64,000 nt of DNA, taken from Siphonodentalium dalli. Its lineage: Eukaryota; Mollusca; Scaphopoda; Gadilida; Siphonodentaliidae. Below, in pieces: positions 63,401-64,000 of the stretch. The position numbers and the translations under genes were made by a program. The notes under the pieces were generated by a model. It made no database searches and was not told the origin of the DNA. It saw nothing but the letters and a program-made list of their open reading frames with translations. Numbering within the stretch: the first letter of the stretch is position 1; every line of letters begins with the position of its first letter. The stretch lies in the NCBI GenBank assembly GCA_032622095.1, contig CP136064.1, positions 261,991,863 through 262,055,862 of the forward strand, read 5' to 3'.

Positions 63401-63462
63401 TTCACGACGATGGAAAACACATTATATAACCTTACGACAGAATCGACGATCGTCGTCGCACG
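9438..63462 (+). CDS. SLC5 family sodium:solute symporter, 11 internal exons (partial gene)
   Basis: This is a multi-exon gene for a Na+-coupled plasma-membrane transporter of the SLC5/SSF family. Exons are 9438-9489, 16408-16475, 18900-18980, 21053-21126, 22889-23020, 24856-24991, 25780-25868, 30805-30917, 34284-34354, 36444-36530 and 63230-63462. All have AG acceptors and GT donors, and the running phases (1,0,0,2,2,0,2,1,0,0,2) keep one open frame of 378 codons. Family landmarks appear in the right order: GGYKAVIWTDVLQ, GGRLKLFDF, QTFWSLIIG, SQTTVQRI, CDP, MPYMVLDIF, SASLSTISS, ICEDITRP and GVFVVGILCPW. Known family members are about 600-650 residues, so this is roughly the middle 60 percent. 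The wording around MPYMVLDIF and the following Na2 region resembles SLC5A8/SLC5A12 most, but the substrate cannot be read from sequence; SLC5A6- or SLC5A5-like function is possible. The start, first helices and C-terminus are not seen in the window. Confidence 0.93.
9552..9850. repeat. ACCGT-rich repeat related to 12180-12262
   Basis: Many copies of GACGGT/ACCGTC-type words. The order ACTGTCGG-TTGACGGT, ACGGTCCCGTACTG and GTTTCATCAG at 9555-9615 recurs inverted at 12190-12256, near the centre of the big palindrome. CACTGTTAGAAA occurs at 9630 and, inverted, at about 12265. Probably fragments of one small inverted-repeat transposon family. Confidence 0.6.
10457..10921. mobile_element. 465-bp MITE with 26-bp inverted ends at a TA target
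   Basis: Including flanking TA, bases 10455-10480 and 10898-10923 are inverse complements with one mismatch (ends CAGTACCAGTCAAAGGAAG). The interior repeats GCGATATTGAGCGC-like words. The opposite arm of the surrounding palindrome (around 13520) retains the unoccupied site: GATAATATATCAGTAAC there against GACAATA + insert + TATATCAATAAC here, which shows a TA duplication directly. Confidence 0.88.
12900..12916. repeat. (AAC)n microsatellite
   Basis: A short run of AAC/ACA triplets in the right arm of the palindrome; the left arm has TGTTGTTGT-type sequence at 11393-11402 and 11551-11560. Confidence 0.7.
14330..15100. other. No recognisable gene (intron 1)
   Basis: AT-rich intronic sequence. 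Two weakly similar ~45-base blocks lie at 14690-14730 and 14735-14775 (AACATAGAGATGAGTTCGCAG and AACATCGAGGTGATTTCATA patterns). Nothing else noted. Confidence 0.45.
15130..15690. repeat. Dispersed repeat with CCGTCCGTCC and GAGTTATGGCCCTTTG blocks
   Basis: GGGGGTATATAGTGG, TTCCGTCCGTCCGT, a CAAG-T-TCGAT-G stretch and AAGAGTTATGGCCCTTTG occur in that order, with a second diverged round at 15510-15620 (GGCTGATATATAGTGG, CCGTCCGTCC, AGAGTTATGACC). This wording is common in marine invertebrate genomes and marks a decayed mobile repeat. Confidence 0.6.
15690..16210. repeat. Dispersed repeat, inverted partner of 61880-62190
   Basis: Blocks AAAAGTCGAACTGCGAACCG, AGGTGTAGTTGGGAATTTC, ACCAATATATTTTATATTC and CATGGGTATATAATATATGA recur inverted and in reverse order at 61900-62110, with the 62-kb copy shorter inside. 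The two copies sit in introns 1 and 10 of the same gene in opposite orientation. Confidence 0.75.
16408..16475 (+). CDS. SLC5 exon 2 (helix 5)
   Basis: 68 nt behind a pyrimidine-rich tract ending TTTGCAG and followed by a GTGAGT donor. Two bases complete a split Ala codon, then 22 codons read TGFSEFFLMIIITACALVYT plus SI. The TGF-S opening and hydrophobic run match helix 5 of the family, directly before the conserved GG-x-KAV-W-TDV element in the next exon. It ends in phase 0. Confidence 0.88.
16480..17925. other. No recognisable gene (intron 2)
   Basis: AT-rich intronic sequence without convincing exons or long repeats. A 12-base block CTACCATTCGAT at 17137 recurs inverted at about 18267, too short to call an element. 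Confidence 0.45.
17926..18203. mobile_element. Candidate MITE with ~20-bp inverted ends
   Basis: TAGTAAAGGCTCTTATGT near 17929-17946 is inverse to ACATAAGAGCCTCTACTA at 18185-18202 with small differences. The enclosed ~275 bp has no long frame. Target duplication is not clear. Confidence 0.5.
18900..18980 (+). CDS. SLC5 exon 3 (GG-KAV-WTDVLQ signature, helix 6)
   Basis: 81 nt (27 codons, phase 0 to 0), acceptor TTTCAG, donor GTTTGT. It reads GGYKAVIWTDVLQTVIVFGG then IFAILIK, the most diagnostic stretch of the SLC5 family: helix 5-6 turn followed by helix 6. A TTAA-flanked MITE begins only 102 bases after the donor. Confidence 0.95.
19083..19483. mobile_element. TTAA-flanked MITE (401 bp) with two hairpins
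   Basis: Ends are TTAACCCTTTACCCAACA and its inverse (TGTGGGGTAAAGGGTTAA). TTAA at both borders is the target used by piggyBac-type transposases. Inside are two ~67-bp near-perfect hairpins (19114-19180 and 19264-19329) built on ATTCTCTTATATATGCGAG, in opposite orientation and separated by an AT-rich spacer; CCCTGTGCC and GGCACAGGG bracket the pair. A near-identical copy lies at 21262-21651. Confidence 0.85.
19650..19970. repeat. AT-rich tandem repeat plus degenerate hairpin of the same MITE family
   Basis: About seven diverged copies of TTCTTACATTCTTTAACAA with TTTTTATCATTTT (period about 30) lead into GTTAGGCCAATGCATTC and a decayed version of the GCGAG hairpin (19910-19970). The spacer between the hairpins of the intact MITE is the inverse of this wording, so this looks like an expanded spacer with one hairpin left. 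Confidence 0.7.
20026..20300. repeat. Minisatellite, ~40-bp unit
   Basis: Six or so imperfect copies of CTTTATTCCGAAAGTATCAA and TATGGTCTTTATTCAGA-type sequence with variable unit length. The open frames across it are repeat artefacts. Confidence 0.8.
20301..21050. other. No recognisable gene (intron 3)
   Basis: Ordinary AT-rich intron sequence up to exon 4; nothing further noted. Confidence 0.45.
21053..21126 (+). CDS. SLC5 exon 4 (loop after helix 6)
   Basis: 74 nt, acceptor TGTGCAG, donor GTGAGT, phase 0 to 2. It encodes GTIDSGGFSEMIYMANEGGR followed by LKLF; the EGGRL-x-L-F/W motif before the D-F pair is typical of SLC5A8-like proteins. The last two bases GA form a split Asp codon with exon 5. 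A TTAA MITE starts 135 bases after the donor. Confidence 0.92.
21262..21651. mobile_element. TTAA-flanked MITE (390 bp), second copy
   Basis: Same architecture as 19083-19483: ends TTAACCCTTTACCCAACA and TGTTGGGTAAAGGGTTAA, two inverted hairpins with the GCGAGTCGACCATAGGTCGC core, AT spacer shortened by about 10 bp, and the same right-hand region (GGTTCCAATGATATCCATAT). Copies differ at only a few positions, suggesting recent activity. Confidence 0.88.
21670..22290. repeat. Diverged direct repeat, ~450-bp offset
   Basis: ATGGTCAACATATGGAAAAA with CAAAGTTCGAATTTGGGTC and TTAAAATTTGCTGATTGTTT at 21681-21790 recurs at 22131-22240 with about 20 percent differences. Nature unknown. Confidence 0.7.
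22300..22880. other. No recognisable gene (intron 4)
   Basis: AT-rich intron sequence leading to exon 5; nothing noted. Confidence 0.45.
22889..23020 (+). CDS. SLC5 exon 5 (helix 7, VQR motif)
   Basis: 132 nt, acceptor TTTTGTAG, donor GTGATT, phase 2 to 2. The residues include FRTSPYQRQTFWSLIIG, then TTLRYLGFSQTTVQRI and NSTPTVTDAK. The R-x-TFW-x-L-x-IG and Q-x-x-VQR motifs are family hallmarks around helix 7 and the following cytoplasmic turn. The usual GVNQ before the VQR motif reads GFSQ here, a divergence within an otherwise well-kept segment. Confidence 0.94.
23681..24090. repeat. Minisatellite, 20-bp unit
   Basis: About 20 tandem copies of CGGTGATTCTCGGTGGTTCG with phase-locked substitutions (TTATT, GATGG, CTGTGG variants). 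Because 20 is not a multiple of three, the 105-codon minus-strand frame across it is a repeat artefact with an ENHREPPRITANHR-type pattern. Confidence 0.93.
24270..24730. repeat. Two-level minisatellite (16-bp unit inside a longer unit)
   Basis: The basic word GATGAATGTAGTGTAT is repeated in runs, and the runs are separated by copies of TTTTATAACGARACTCGATG with GGTTATCACTGATGGAAAT in the 5' part. It ends about 120 bases before exon 6. Confidence 0.9.
24856..24991 (+). CDS. SLC5 exon 6 (helix 8, CDP motif)
   Basis: 136 nt, acceptor ATTTCAG, donor GTCAGT, phase 2 to 0. After a split Arg codon it reads VVLLMIPMYVAVTSLSIFQG, VVAYSYYHKKGCDPIESGEL and DNPNQ. The helix followed by AYSYY and the CDP motif with a downstream P-x-Q is the standard SLC5 layout before the MPY helix. 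A 16-bp minisatellite ends about 120 bases upstream. Confidence 0.94.
25380..25560. repeat. Dispersed repeat fragment
   Basis: TTGGTCGGAAAATCA, CATGCAACTTCCAACGGTTG and CAACACCCC match, loosely, the run at 1745-1880 and the inverse of 27820-27900. Copies are too diverged to define ends. Confidence 0.5.
25660..25841 (+). repeat. 91-bp tandem duplication across the exon 7 acceptor
   Basis: 25660-25750 and 25751-25841 are near-identical: ~29 intronic bases starting GTTGATATAATTGT, the CTTACAG acceptor, and the first 61-62 bases of exon 7 through GCCGGACTCTACT. Differences are few (for example ATGTTCAGCAGG against ATATTCCGCCAG). In the first copy the exon sequence runs into the second copy's intron sequence and reaches TAA after a few codons, so only the second copy can make the protein. 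Confidence 0.95.
25780..25868 (+). CDS. SLC5 exon 7 (MPY helix, first half of Na2 site)
   Basis: 89 nt, acceptor CTTACAG, donor GTATGA, phase 0 to 2. It reads IMPYMVLDIFRQYPGVAGLY then LSSILSASL, with a final AG that is completed to Ser by exon 8. M-PY-V-D and the PG-x-GL turn are diagnostic, and SASL begins the Na2 sodium-site helix. The acceptor and the first ~61 exon bases are also present 91 bases upstream as a tandem copy; only this second copy continues into the full exon. Confidence 0.95.
25894..26032. mobile_element. Short TTAA-flanked MITE (139 bp), 25 bp after the exon 7 donor
   Basis: Ends TTAACCCTTTCATGAC and GTCATGAAAGGGTTAA are inverse complements with TTAA at both borders. The interior has a decayed CACTCTCTTATATAAGC/GGCACGGG piece, linking it to the larger MITEs at 19.1 and 21.3 kb. 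Confidence 0.85.
26038..26206. repeat. Three tandem copies of a 56-bp unit
   Basis: Copies start at 26038, 26094 and 26150 with CATGCTAATTTACTATA and share CCGGGGTCCTGTTGAATTG. A related inverse fragment (GGACCCACCAACATCATAG) lies at 27004-27030. Confidence 0.95.
26210..28960. other. Intron 7, repeat fragments, no recognisable gene
   Basis: Mostly AT-rich unique sequence. A dispersed repeat fragment lies at 27730-27990. A 20-base inverted repeat (ATTATAACGAAAATGAGTAA and its partner ending 28139) forms a short hairpin at 28082-28139. Half of the MITE hairpin (TGCCAAAGCATTCTCTTATA) is at 28328-28356. Minus-strand frames at 27384-27742 overlap out of frame; one has a hydrophobic stretch but no splice or family support. 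Confidence 0.5.
28964..29021. repeat. Degenerate interstitial telomere-like stretch
   Basis: About nine CCCTAA-type hexamers with substitutions (ACCCTAACCCTAG, CATAACCATAG, CCCTGACACTAACCCTA). TTAGGG-type telomeres are usual in animals outside arthropods and nematodes. Confidence 0.7.
29531..29597. repeat. Solo copy of the GCGAG hairpin
   Basis: A 67-bp near-perfect palindrome, CCAATGCATTCTCTTATATA to its inverse, identical in core to the hairpins of the TTAA MITEs. It is bordered by GTTAGG on the left and CACAGGG on the right, and GAAAGGGTTAA follows at 29640-29650, so it is probably the remains of a full MITE. Confidence 0.85.
29772..30030. repeat. Second solo hairpin plus AT-rich tandem spacer
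   Basis: A slightly decayed hairpin at 29772-29838 is followed by repeated TTCTTACATTCTTTAACAAT words up to about 30030, the same hairpin-spacer association as at 19650-19970 but in the other order. Confidence 0.75.
30031..30440. other. Intron 7, 3' part, nothing recognised
   Basis: Contains one short direct repeat (CAGATTGATACACCCTAAAT at 30098 and CAGTTTGCTGCACCCTAAAT at 30140). Otherwise unremarkable. Confidence 0.45.
30441..30833 (+). repeat. Junction-spanning minisatellite at the exon 8 acceptor
   Basis: Eight tandem copies, period mostly 50 bp, each with ATTCATTATATAT, a pyrimidine tract, an AG, and then a copy of the first ~29 bases of exon 8 (CACAATTTCGTCGACTCTAT, CCAGTRTGT). Exon-like starts fall at 30459, 30498, 30548, 30598, 30655, 30705, 30755 and 30805; the last is the true exon. 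Every copy keeps the AG. Use of the copy at 30755 shifts the frame by +50 and use of the one at 30655 meets a TAG before the true exon, so both are non-productive. Confidence 0.95.
30805..30917 (+). CDS. SLC5 exon 8 (Na2 Ser-Thr, ICED motif)
   Basis: 113 nt, acceptor TTTTCAG, donor GTACGT, phase 2 to 1. The first base completes Ser and the first full codon is Thr, giving SASLST, the position known in the family (Ser353/Thr354 in the iodide symporter) to coordinate the Na2 sodium ion. The rest reads ISSTLSSMSAIICEDITRP and continues through a charged cytoplasmic stretch to the edge of the next helix. Seven upstream tandem copies of the acceptor and first ~29 exon bases precede it; this copy is chosen because only it continues into the ICED segment. 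Confidence 0.94.
31000..31690. other. Intron 8, nothing recognised
   Basis: Contains open frames of about 100 codons on each strand (minus 30977-31279, plus 31381-31677) with no family resemblance. The segment 31320-31690 is more GC-rich than its surroundings and may belong to the relic that follows. Confidence 0.4.
31690..33070 (-). pseudogene. Decayed minus-strand coding relic with zinc-finger and coiled-coil pieces
   Basis: Reading the minus strand, several protein-like pieces appear in different frames. Around 32985-32890 one frame gives ESFEPRNCPLCGEYLTTEET followed by IDAHIG, a plausible zinc-binding CPLC...H motif. Around 32655-32530 a frame reads KDTKADAIKDRKKAVKYKDS, lysine-rich. 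Around 31835-31690 a frame reads HLEEWSGINQEVEDIEREML, with strong helical/coiled-coil character. In-frame stops and frame changes separate them. The parent gene is not recognised; it could be a transposon protein or a dead gene copy. Confidence 0.4.
33156..33347 (-). pseudogene. Unrecognised minus-strand frame, possibly part of the same relic
   Basis: 63 codons, containing RCNGIHVAIDERGVLIVLCT and HHTRWPAELQPELEKNVELS, which looks protein-like in residue choice but matches no family I know. It lies just 3' (on the + strand) of the zinc-finger relic. Chance is possible. Confidence 0.25.
33515..33745. repeat. Dispersed repeat, copy 2 (partner at 2430-2640)
   Basis: Same order of blocks as 2430-2640: AGAAATTTCACGATTTTAGT, GGTAATTAATTCATTGTTTA, TTCGAGTTGGGAC, ACTAAGAAATATATG. 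Orientation is the same in both places. Confidence 0.6.
33838..33965. mobile_element. 128-bp hairpin element
   Basis: Perfect 23-base inverted ends (AGAAATGAATGTAGTGGGTG and its partner ending TTCATTTCT), with further pairing inside (GGCGCTGTGGTCG against CGACCACACCGCC). Flanks are AT-rich. It is a small foldback/MITE candidate; a structured RNA is less likely but not excluded. Confidence 0.8.
34284..34354 (+). CDS. SLC5 exon 9 (helix 10)
   Basis: 71 nt, acceptor TATTGCAG, strong donor GTAAGT, phase 1 to 0. A split Val codon is followed by VVTGAMCTGMAVIFSQVGGT and LIQ, matching the small-residue-rich helix 10 and its M/VGG-L-Q turn in SLC5A8-like proteins. The last 15 exon bases and the donor are partly copied twice downstream with GC in place of GT. 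Confidence 0.92.
34340..34460 (+). repeat. Junction-spanning tandem repeat at the exon 9 donor
   Basis: The end of exon 9, GGTACTCTTATTCAG, with its donor and ATGCTAGTTAACCAAATCCG, is repeated downstream: a partial copy (CAGGCAAGTATGCTAGTTAA, 34386-34415) and a fuller copy (GGTACTCTTATTGAG then GCAAGTATGC, 34416-34460). The copies carry GC instead of GT at 34389 and 34431. Extension by 34 or 76 nt would not keep the frame, and reading through the first donor meets TAA within eight codons. Confidence 0.92.
34470..35260. other. Intron 9, nothing recognised
   Basis: AT-rich intron sequence. A 128-codon plus frame starting in the donor repeat (34365-34751) has no family resemblance. Confidence 0.45.
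35281..35431. repeat. Three tandem copies of a 52-bp unit
   Basis: Copies start at 35281, 35333 and 35385 with CACCAAGGGTGCTTATACCT and CAGGCAGGTGAAGGAC; nearly identical, so recent. Confidence 0.95.
35785..36471 (+). repeat. Junction-spanning minisatellite at the exon 10 acceptor
   Basis: About 16 copies of a variable unit: CAAACATTATTACAG followed by ATAACAGTGGTTTTACTAAG and TGGAATTG, then TTCAGCTAAT. The part after ACAG is the first ~28 bases of exon 10. Full units are about 53 bp, and shorter deleted forms of 20-36 bp are mixed in. The last copy runs into the true exon at 36444. Most copies keep an intact ACAG acceptor. Confidence 0.93.
36444..36530 (+). CDS. SLC5 exon 10 (helix 11)
   Basis: 87 nt (29 codons, phase 0 to 0), acceptor ATTACAG, donor GTAAGG. 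It reads ITVVLLSGIGAPMIGVFVVG and ILCPWIHGK, fitting helix 11 with its G-P-x-x-G-x-F-x-x-GIL pattern. The acceptor and first ~28 exon bases match the unit of the minisatellite that runs up to this exon from 35785. The following intron is 26.7 kb. Confidence 0.93.
36534..36682. repeat. Tandem duplication (~75 bp) just after the exon 10 donor
   Basis: GGATTTGCCACGGTCATGGG with AATAAACACCACCAAAA and CTCAAATTTCG recurs immediately downstream as GGATTTGCCCGGGTCATGGC, AATAAACACCACCAAAA, CTCACATTTCG. The first copy begins five bases after GT. Confidence 0.85.
36807..36908. repeat. Three identical copies of a 34-bp unit
   Basis: 36807-36840, 36841-36874 and 36875-36908 are identical, starting GTACGTGTCTGGGACTATAT and ending CAAGGCGC. 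Confidence 0.97.
36910..37229. other. Intron 10, nothing recognised
   Basis: Ordinary AT-rich intron sequence. Confidence 0.4.
37230..37520. mobile_element. Single arm of the 38.2-kb foldback element
   Basis: Matches the left arm at 38255-38520 at most positions, including CACGGGGATTTGTCGCCCG, the internal inverted partner CGACAAATCCCCGTGTCTCA, GACGACTGTTTTGTTATCTG, and the ATTCATTAATCCAGCTCGAA block. The second arm is missing, so it is a truncated copy. Confidence 0.85.
37525..38195. other. Intron 10, nothing recognised
   Basis: AT-rich sequence between the two foldback copies; no features noted. Confidence 0.4.
38199..38880. mobile_element. Foldback element with nested palindromes
   Basis: Arms 38254-38523 and 38554-38822 are near-perfect inverse copies around a 30-base loop. 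Each arm itself contains a ~110-bp palindrome (CACGGGGATTTGTCGCC against GGCGACAAATCCCCGTG). The terminal motif with TCAGCCAATCAGAA and AGAGGAAA occurs at the left end, inverted in the loop (TTCTGATTGGCTGAG) and, weaker, at the right end (CTTCAGATTGGCCC). GC and CpG content is far above the surroundings. No coding frame is credible. Confidence 0.9.
38940..39635. other. Unrecognised open frames on both strands before the array
   Basis: A plus frame (39053-39397, 114 codons) and overlapping minus frames (39179-39409 and 39330-39701) cover the same DNA. The minus frames, joined by one frame change, are more protein-like (NVALRAEFTRDVHFITVFPE; then HIADIAERSDIMDKRTVPFI). No family is recognised; a decayed mobile-element gene is one possibility. 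Confidence 0.3.
39640..56466. repeat. Giant minisatellite, 31-bp unit, part 1
   Basis: Unbroken head-to-tail copies of a unit made of GACTGTCTATACCCCCG followed by ATAATAATGAACAT (31 bp; many 30-bp forms lack one C). Variants (TATATA for TCTATA, CTCGATATT, CCGGTAAT, CTATAAT, CTTTACC) are mixed in recurring orders. The 5' edge follows TTTCTAACA with no obvious border motif. Higher-order blocks occur: 45.5-48.9 kb recurs at 49.2-52.6 kb (offset 3,703), parts of it recur at 53.8-56.2 kb (offset about 2,838 from the second), and the 44.9-45.5 kb order recurs at about 47.4 kb. Confidence 0.97.
56467..57632. mobile_element. Transposon-like insert in the minisatellite, three terminal-type repeats
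   Basis: The outer ends TTTTATGGTGCCCATATTC (56468) and GGGCACCATAAAA (ending about 57631) are inverse. The left terminal block of ~150 bp (56468-56620, with GTGTCCTGGGCCCACAAAC and CATTAGCGGAATG-type inverse) is inverted at 57090-57245 and again, more diverged, at 57480-57631. The array phase resumes beyond it (AACATGA on both sides), consistent with insertion and a short target duplication, perhaps 7-9 bp. The interior frame at 56686-56958 is not recognisable as a transposase. Confidence 0.82.
57633..61063. repeat. Giant minisatellite, 31-bp unit, part 2
   Basis: Continuation of the same array. The order of variants at 58.88-59.58 kb repeats that at 46.23-46.93 kb (offset 12,646), and 58.26-58.50 kb repeats 45.71-45.95 and 49.41-49.65 kb. 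The array stops at 61063 and gives way to unique sequence. Total array without the insert is about 20.3 kb, roughly 650 units. Confidence 0.97.
61064..61880. other. Intron 10 with a diverged inverted repeat
   Basis: ATTTTGCTGAGTAGAGCAGT at about 61321 is inverse to ATTGCTCAGCAAAA ending 61451, with GCAATCGG-type words between; a ~130-bp imperfect hairpin, family unknown. The words CAATCGAGCTATA repeat at 61245 and 61278. Nothing else noted. Confidence 0.5.
61880..62190. repeat. Dispersed repeat, inverted partner of 15690-16210
   Basis: Carries the inverse blocks CCCATGATTGTAATTATAGA, ATATTGGTTTCACGAATGAC, CCCAACTACACCTTTTACC and CGGCCTCCGGATCGCAGTTC, matching intron 1 sequence. Both copies are in introns of the same gene. 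Confidence 0.75.
62191..63229. other. Intron 10, 3' end, nothing recognised
   Basis: AT-rich sequence with a G13-type run at 62344-62356. It runs into the exon 11 acceptor without a junction repeat, unlike exons 7, 8 and 10. Confidence 0.45.
63230..63462 (+). CDS. SLC5 exon 11 (helix 12 and extracellular loop)
   Basis: 233 nt, acceptor AATTGTAG, donor GTAAGT, phase 0 to 2. A hydrophobic segment SAVFAAICAAALCYFYSIG is followed by a Pro/Thr/Ser-rich loop with two N-glycosylation sequons (NMT and NLT) and a PLPPAP stretch. SLC5A8-like proteins have exactly such a helix followed by a glycosylated outer loop rich in Thr at this point. The primary sequence of the loop is poorly conserved, so the call rests on position, phase and composition. 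A (GAT)n microsatellite starts a few bases after the donor. Confidence 0.85.
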
Positions 63463-63474
63463 GTAAGTATACTA

Positions 63475-63715
63475 TTGGGATGATGATCTTGATGATCATG
63501 ATGATGTTGATGATGAACATCATGCTAATGATGATATTGATGCTGATGTTGATGGAAGTGGTGAGACGATGATGATGATGATGATGATGATGATGGACGA
63601 TGATGACGATGAGGATGACCATGCTGATGATGATTATTATGATGGTGATGTTGGCGATGGTGATGATGATGATAATGATGACGAAATCGATGATGATAAC
63701 GTCGATGATGATATA
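63475..63715. repeat. (GAT)n-rich microsatellite after the exon 11 donor
   Basis: Imperfect GAT/ATG/GAC triplets with a pure (GAT)/(ATG) core at 63567-63594. The Asp-rich plus frame and His-rich minus frame here are artefacts of the repeat. Confidence 0.93.
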
Positions 63716-64000
63716 TATACGCCGGTGACCTTACATCATTATTATATGCAAATAGTGTAAACATGTATTTGAACTCTAACACGTGTTAACTCACGATTGA
63801 GTTCATTAAAACATAACATCTATGATGTGCTTATTTGGGACAGCATGTTTATTTAAACATTTGAATCACCAGGCTAGCTATACTACCGTGTGTCCATCTG
63901 CATATGGGCAGCTCTCTATCTCAGTCATCATAAGTCGTATAAGAAGCCTGCAAATAGTGGGTCTGTCATTTGCAGAATGAGGTCCACAGAGGGTGAATTT

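Noticed and set aside
63525-63782. His-rich minus frame and Asp/Met-rich plus frame
   Set aside because: Translation of the GAT-rich microsatellite in intron 11.
1-64000. tRNA, rRNA and other standard RNA genes
   Set aside because: No A-box/B-box pair with a cloverleaf or conserved rRNA block was recognised by eye; a covariance-model scan would be needed to exclude small RNAs.

Overview
The window looks like a stretch of an invertebrate animal genome (intron-rich, full of minisatellites, foldback elements and MITEs, with an L2/CR1-like non-LTR retrotransposon end and a TTAGGG-type interstitial telomeric stretch). A lophotrochozoan such as a mollusc or brachiopod, or another marine invertebrate, fits the repeat families best; this is an inference from repeat style, not a proof.

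One protein-coding gene can be supported. Eleven internal exons on the + strand (9438-63462) encode the middle of a solute carrier family 5 sodium:solute symporter, closest by eye to the SLC5A8/SLC5A12 monocarboxylate transporters, with SLC5A6/SLC5A5 as relatives. The exons have GT-AG borders, their phases agree at all ten junctions, and they join to 1,136 nt (378 complete codons), from about transmembrane helix 4 to the large glycosylated outer loop after helix 12. The N-terminal exons were not found in 1-9437, and the C-terminal exons lie beyond 64000.

Layout: 1-9437 is upstream or intronic sequence with a 34-bp minisatellite, a non-LTR relic, a TA-flanked inverted-repeat element, dispersed repeats and a 1.8-kb foldback element. 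Intron 1 (9490-16407) holds a 4-kb imperfect palindrome with a younger MITE in one arm. Introns 2-9 carry TTAA-flanked MITEs built from strong hairpins, several minisatellites, and a decayed minus-strand coding relic. Intron 10 (36531-63229, 26.7 kb) contains a 21-kb array of a 31-bp unit with higher-order segmental copies, interrupted by one 1.2-kb transposon-like insert. The window ends in a GAT-rich microsatellite.

The most unusual observation is that at four exon borders of this gene (acceptors of exons 7, 8 and 10, donor of exon 9) the exon-intron junction itself has been tandemly copied, so each array carries copies of the splice site plus 15-62 nt of adjacent coding sequence. The exon 8 array repeats the codons of the predicted Na2 sodium site and offers seven extra AG acceptors.
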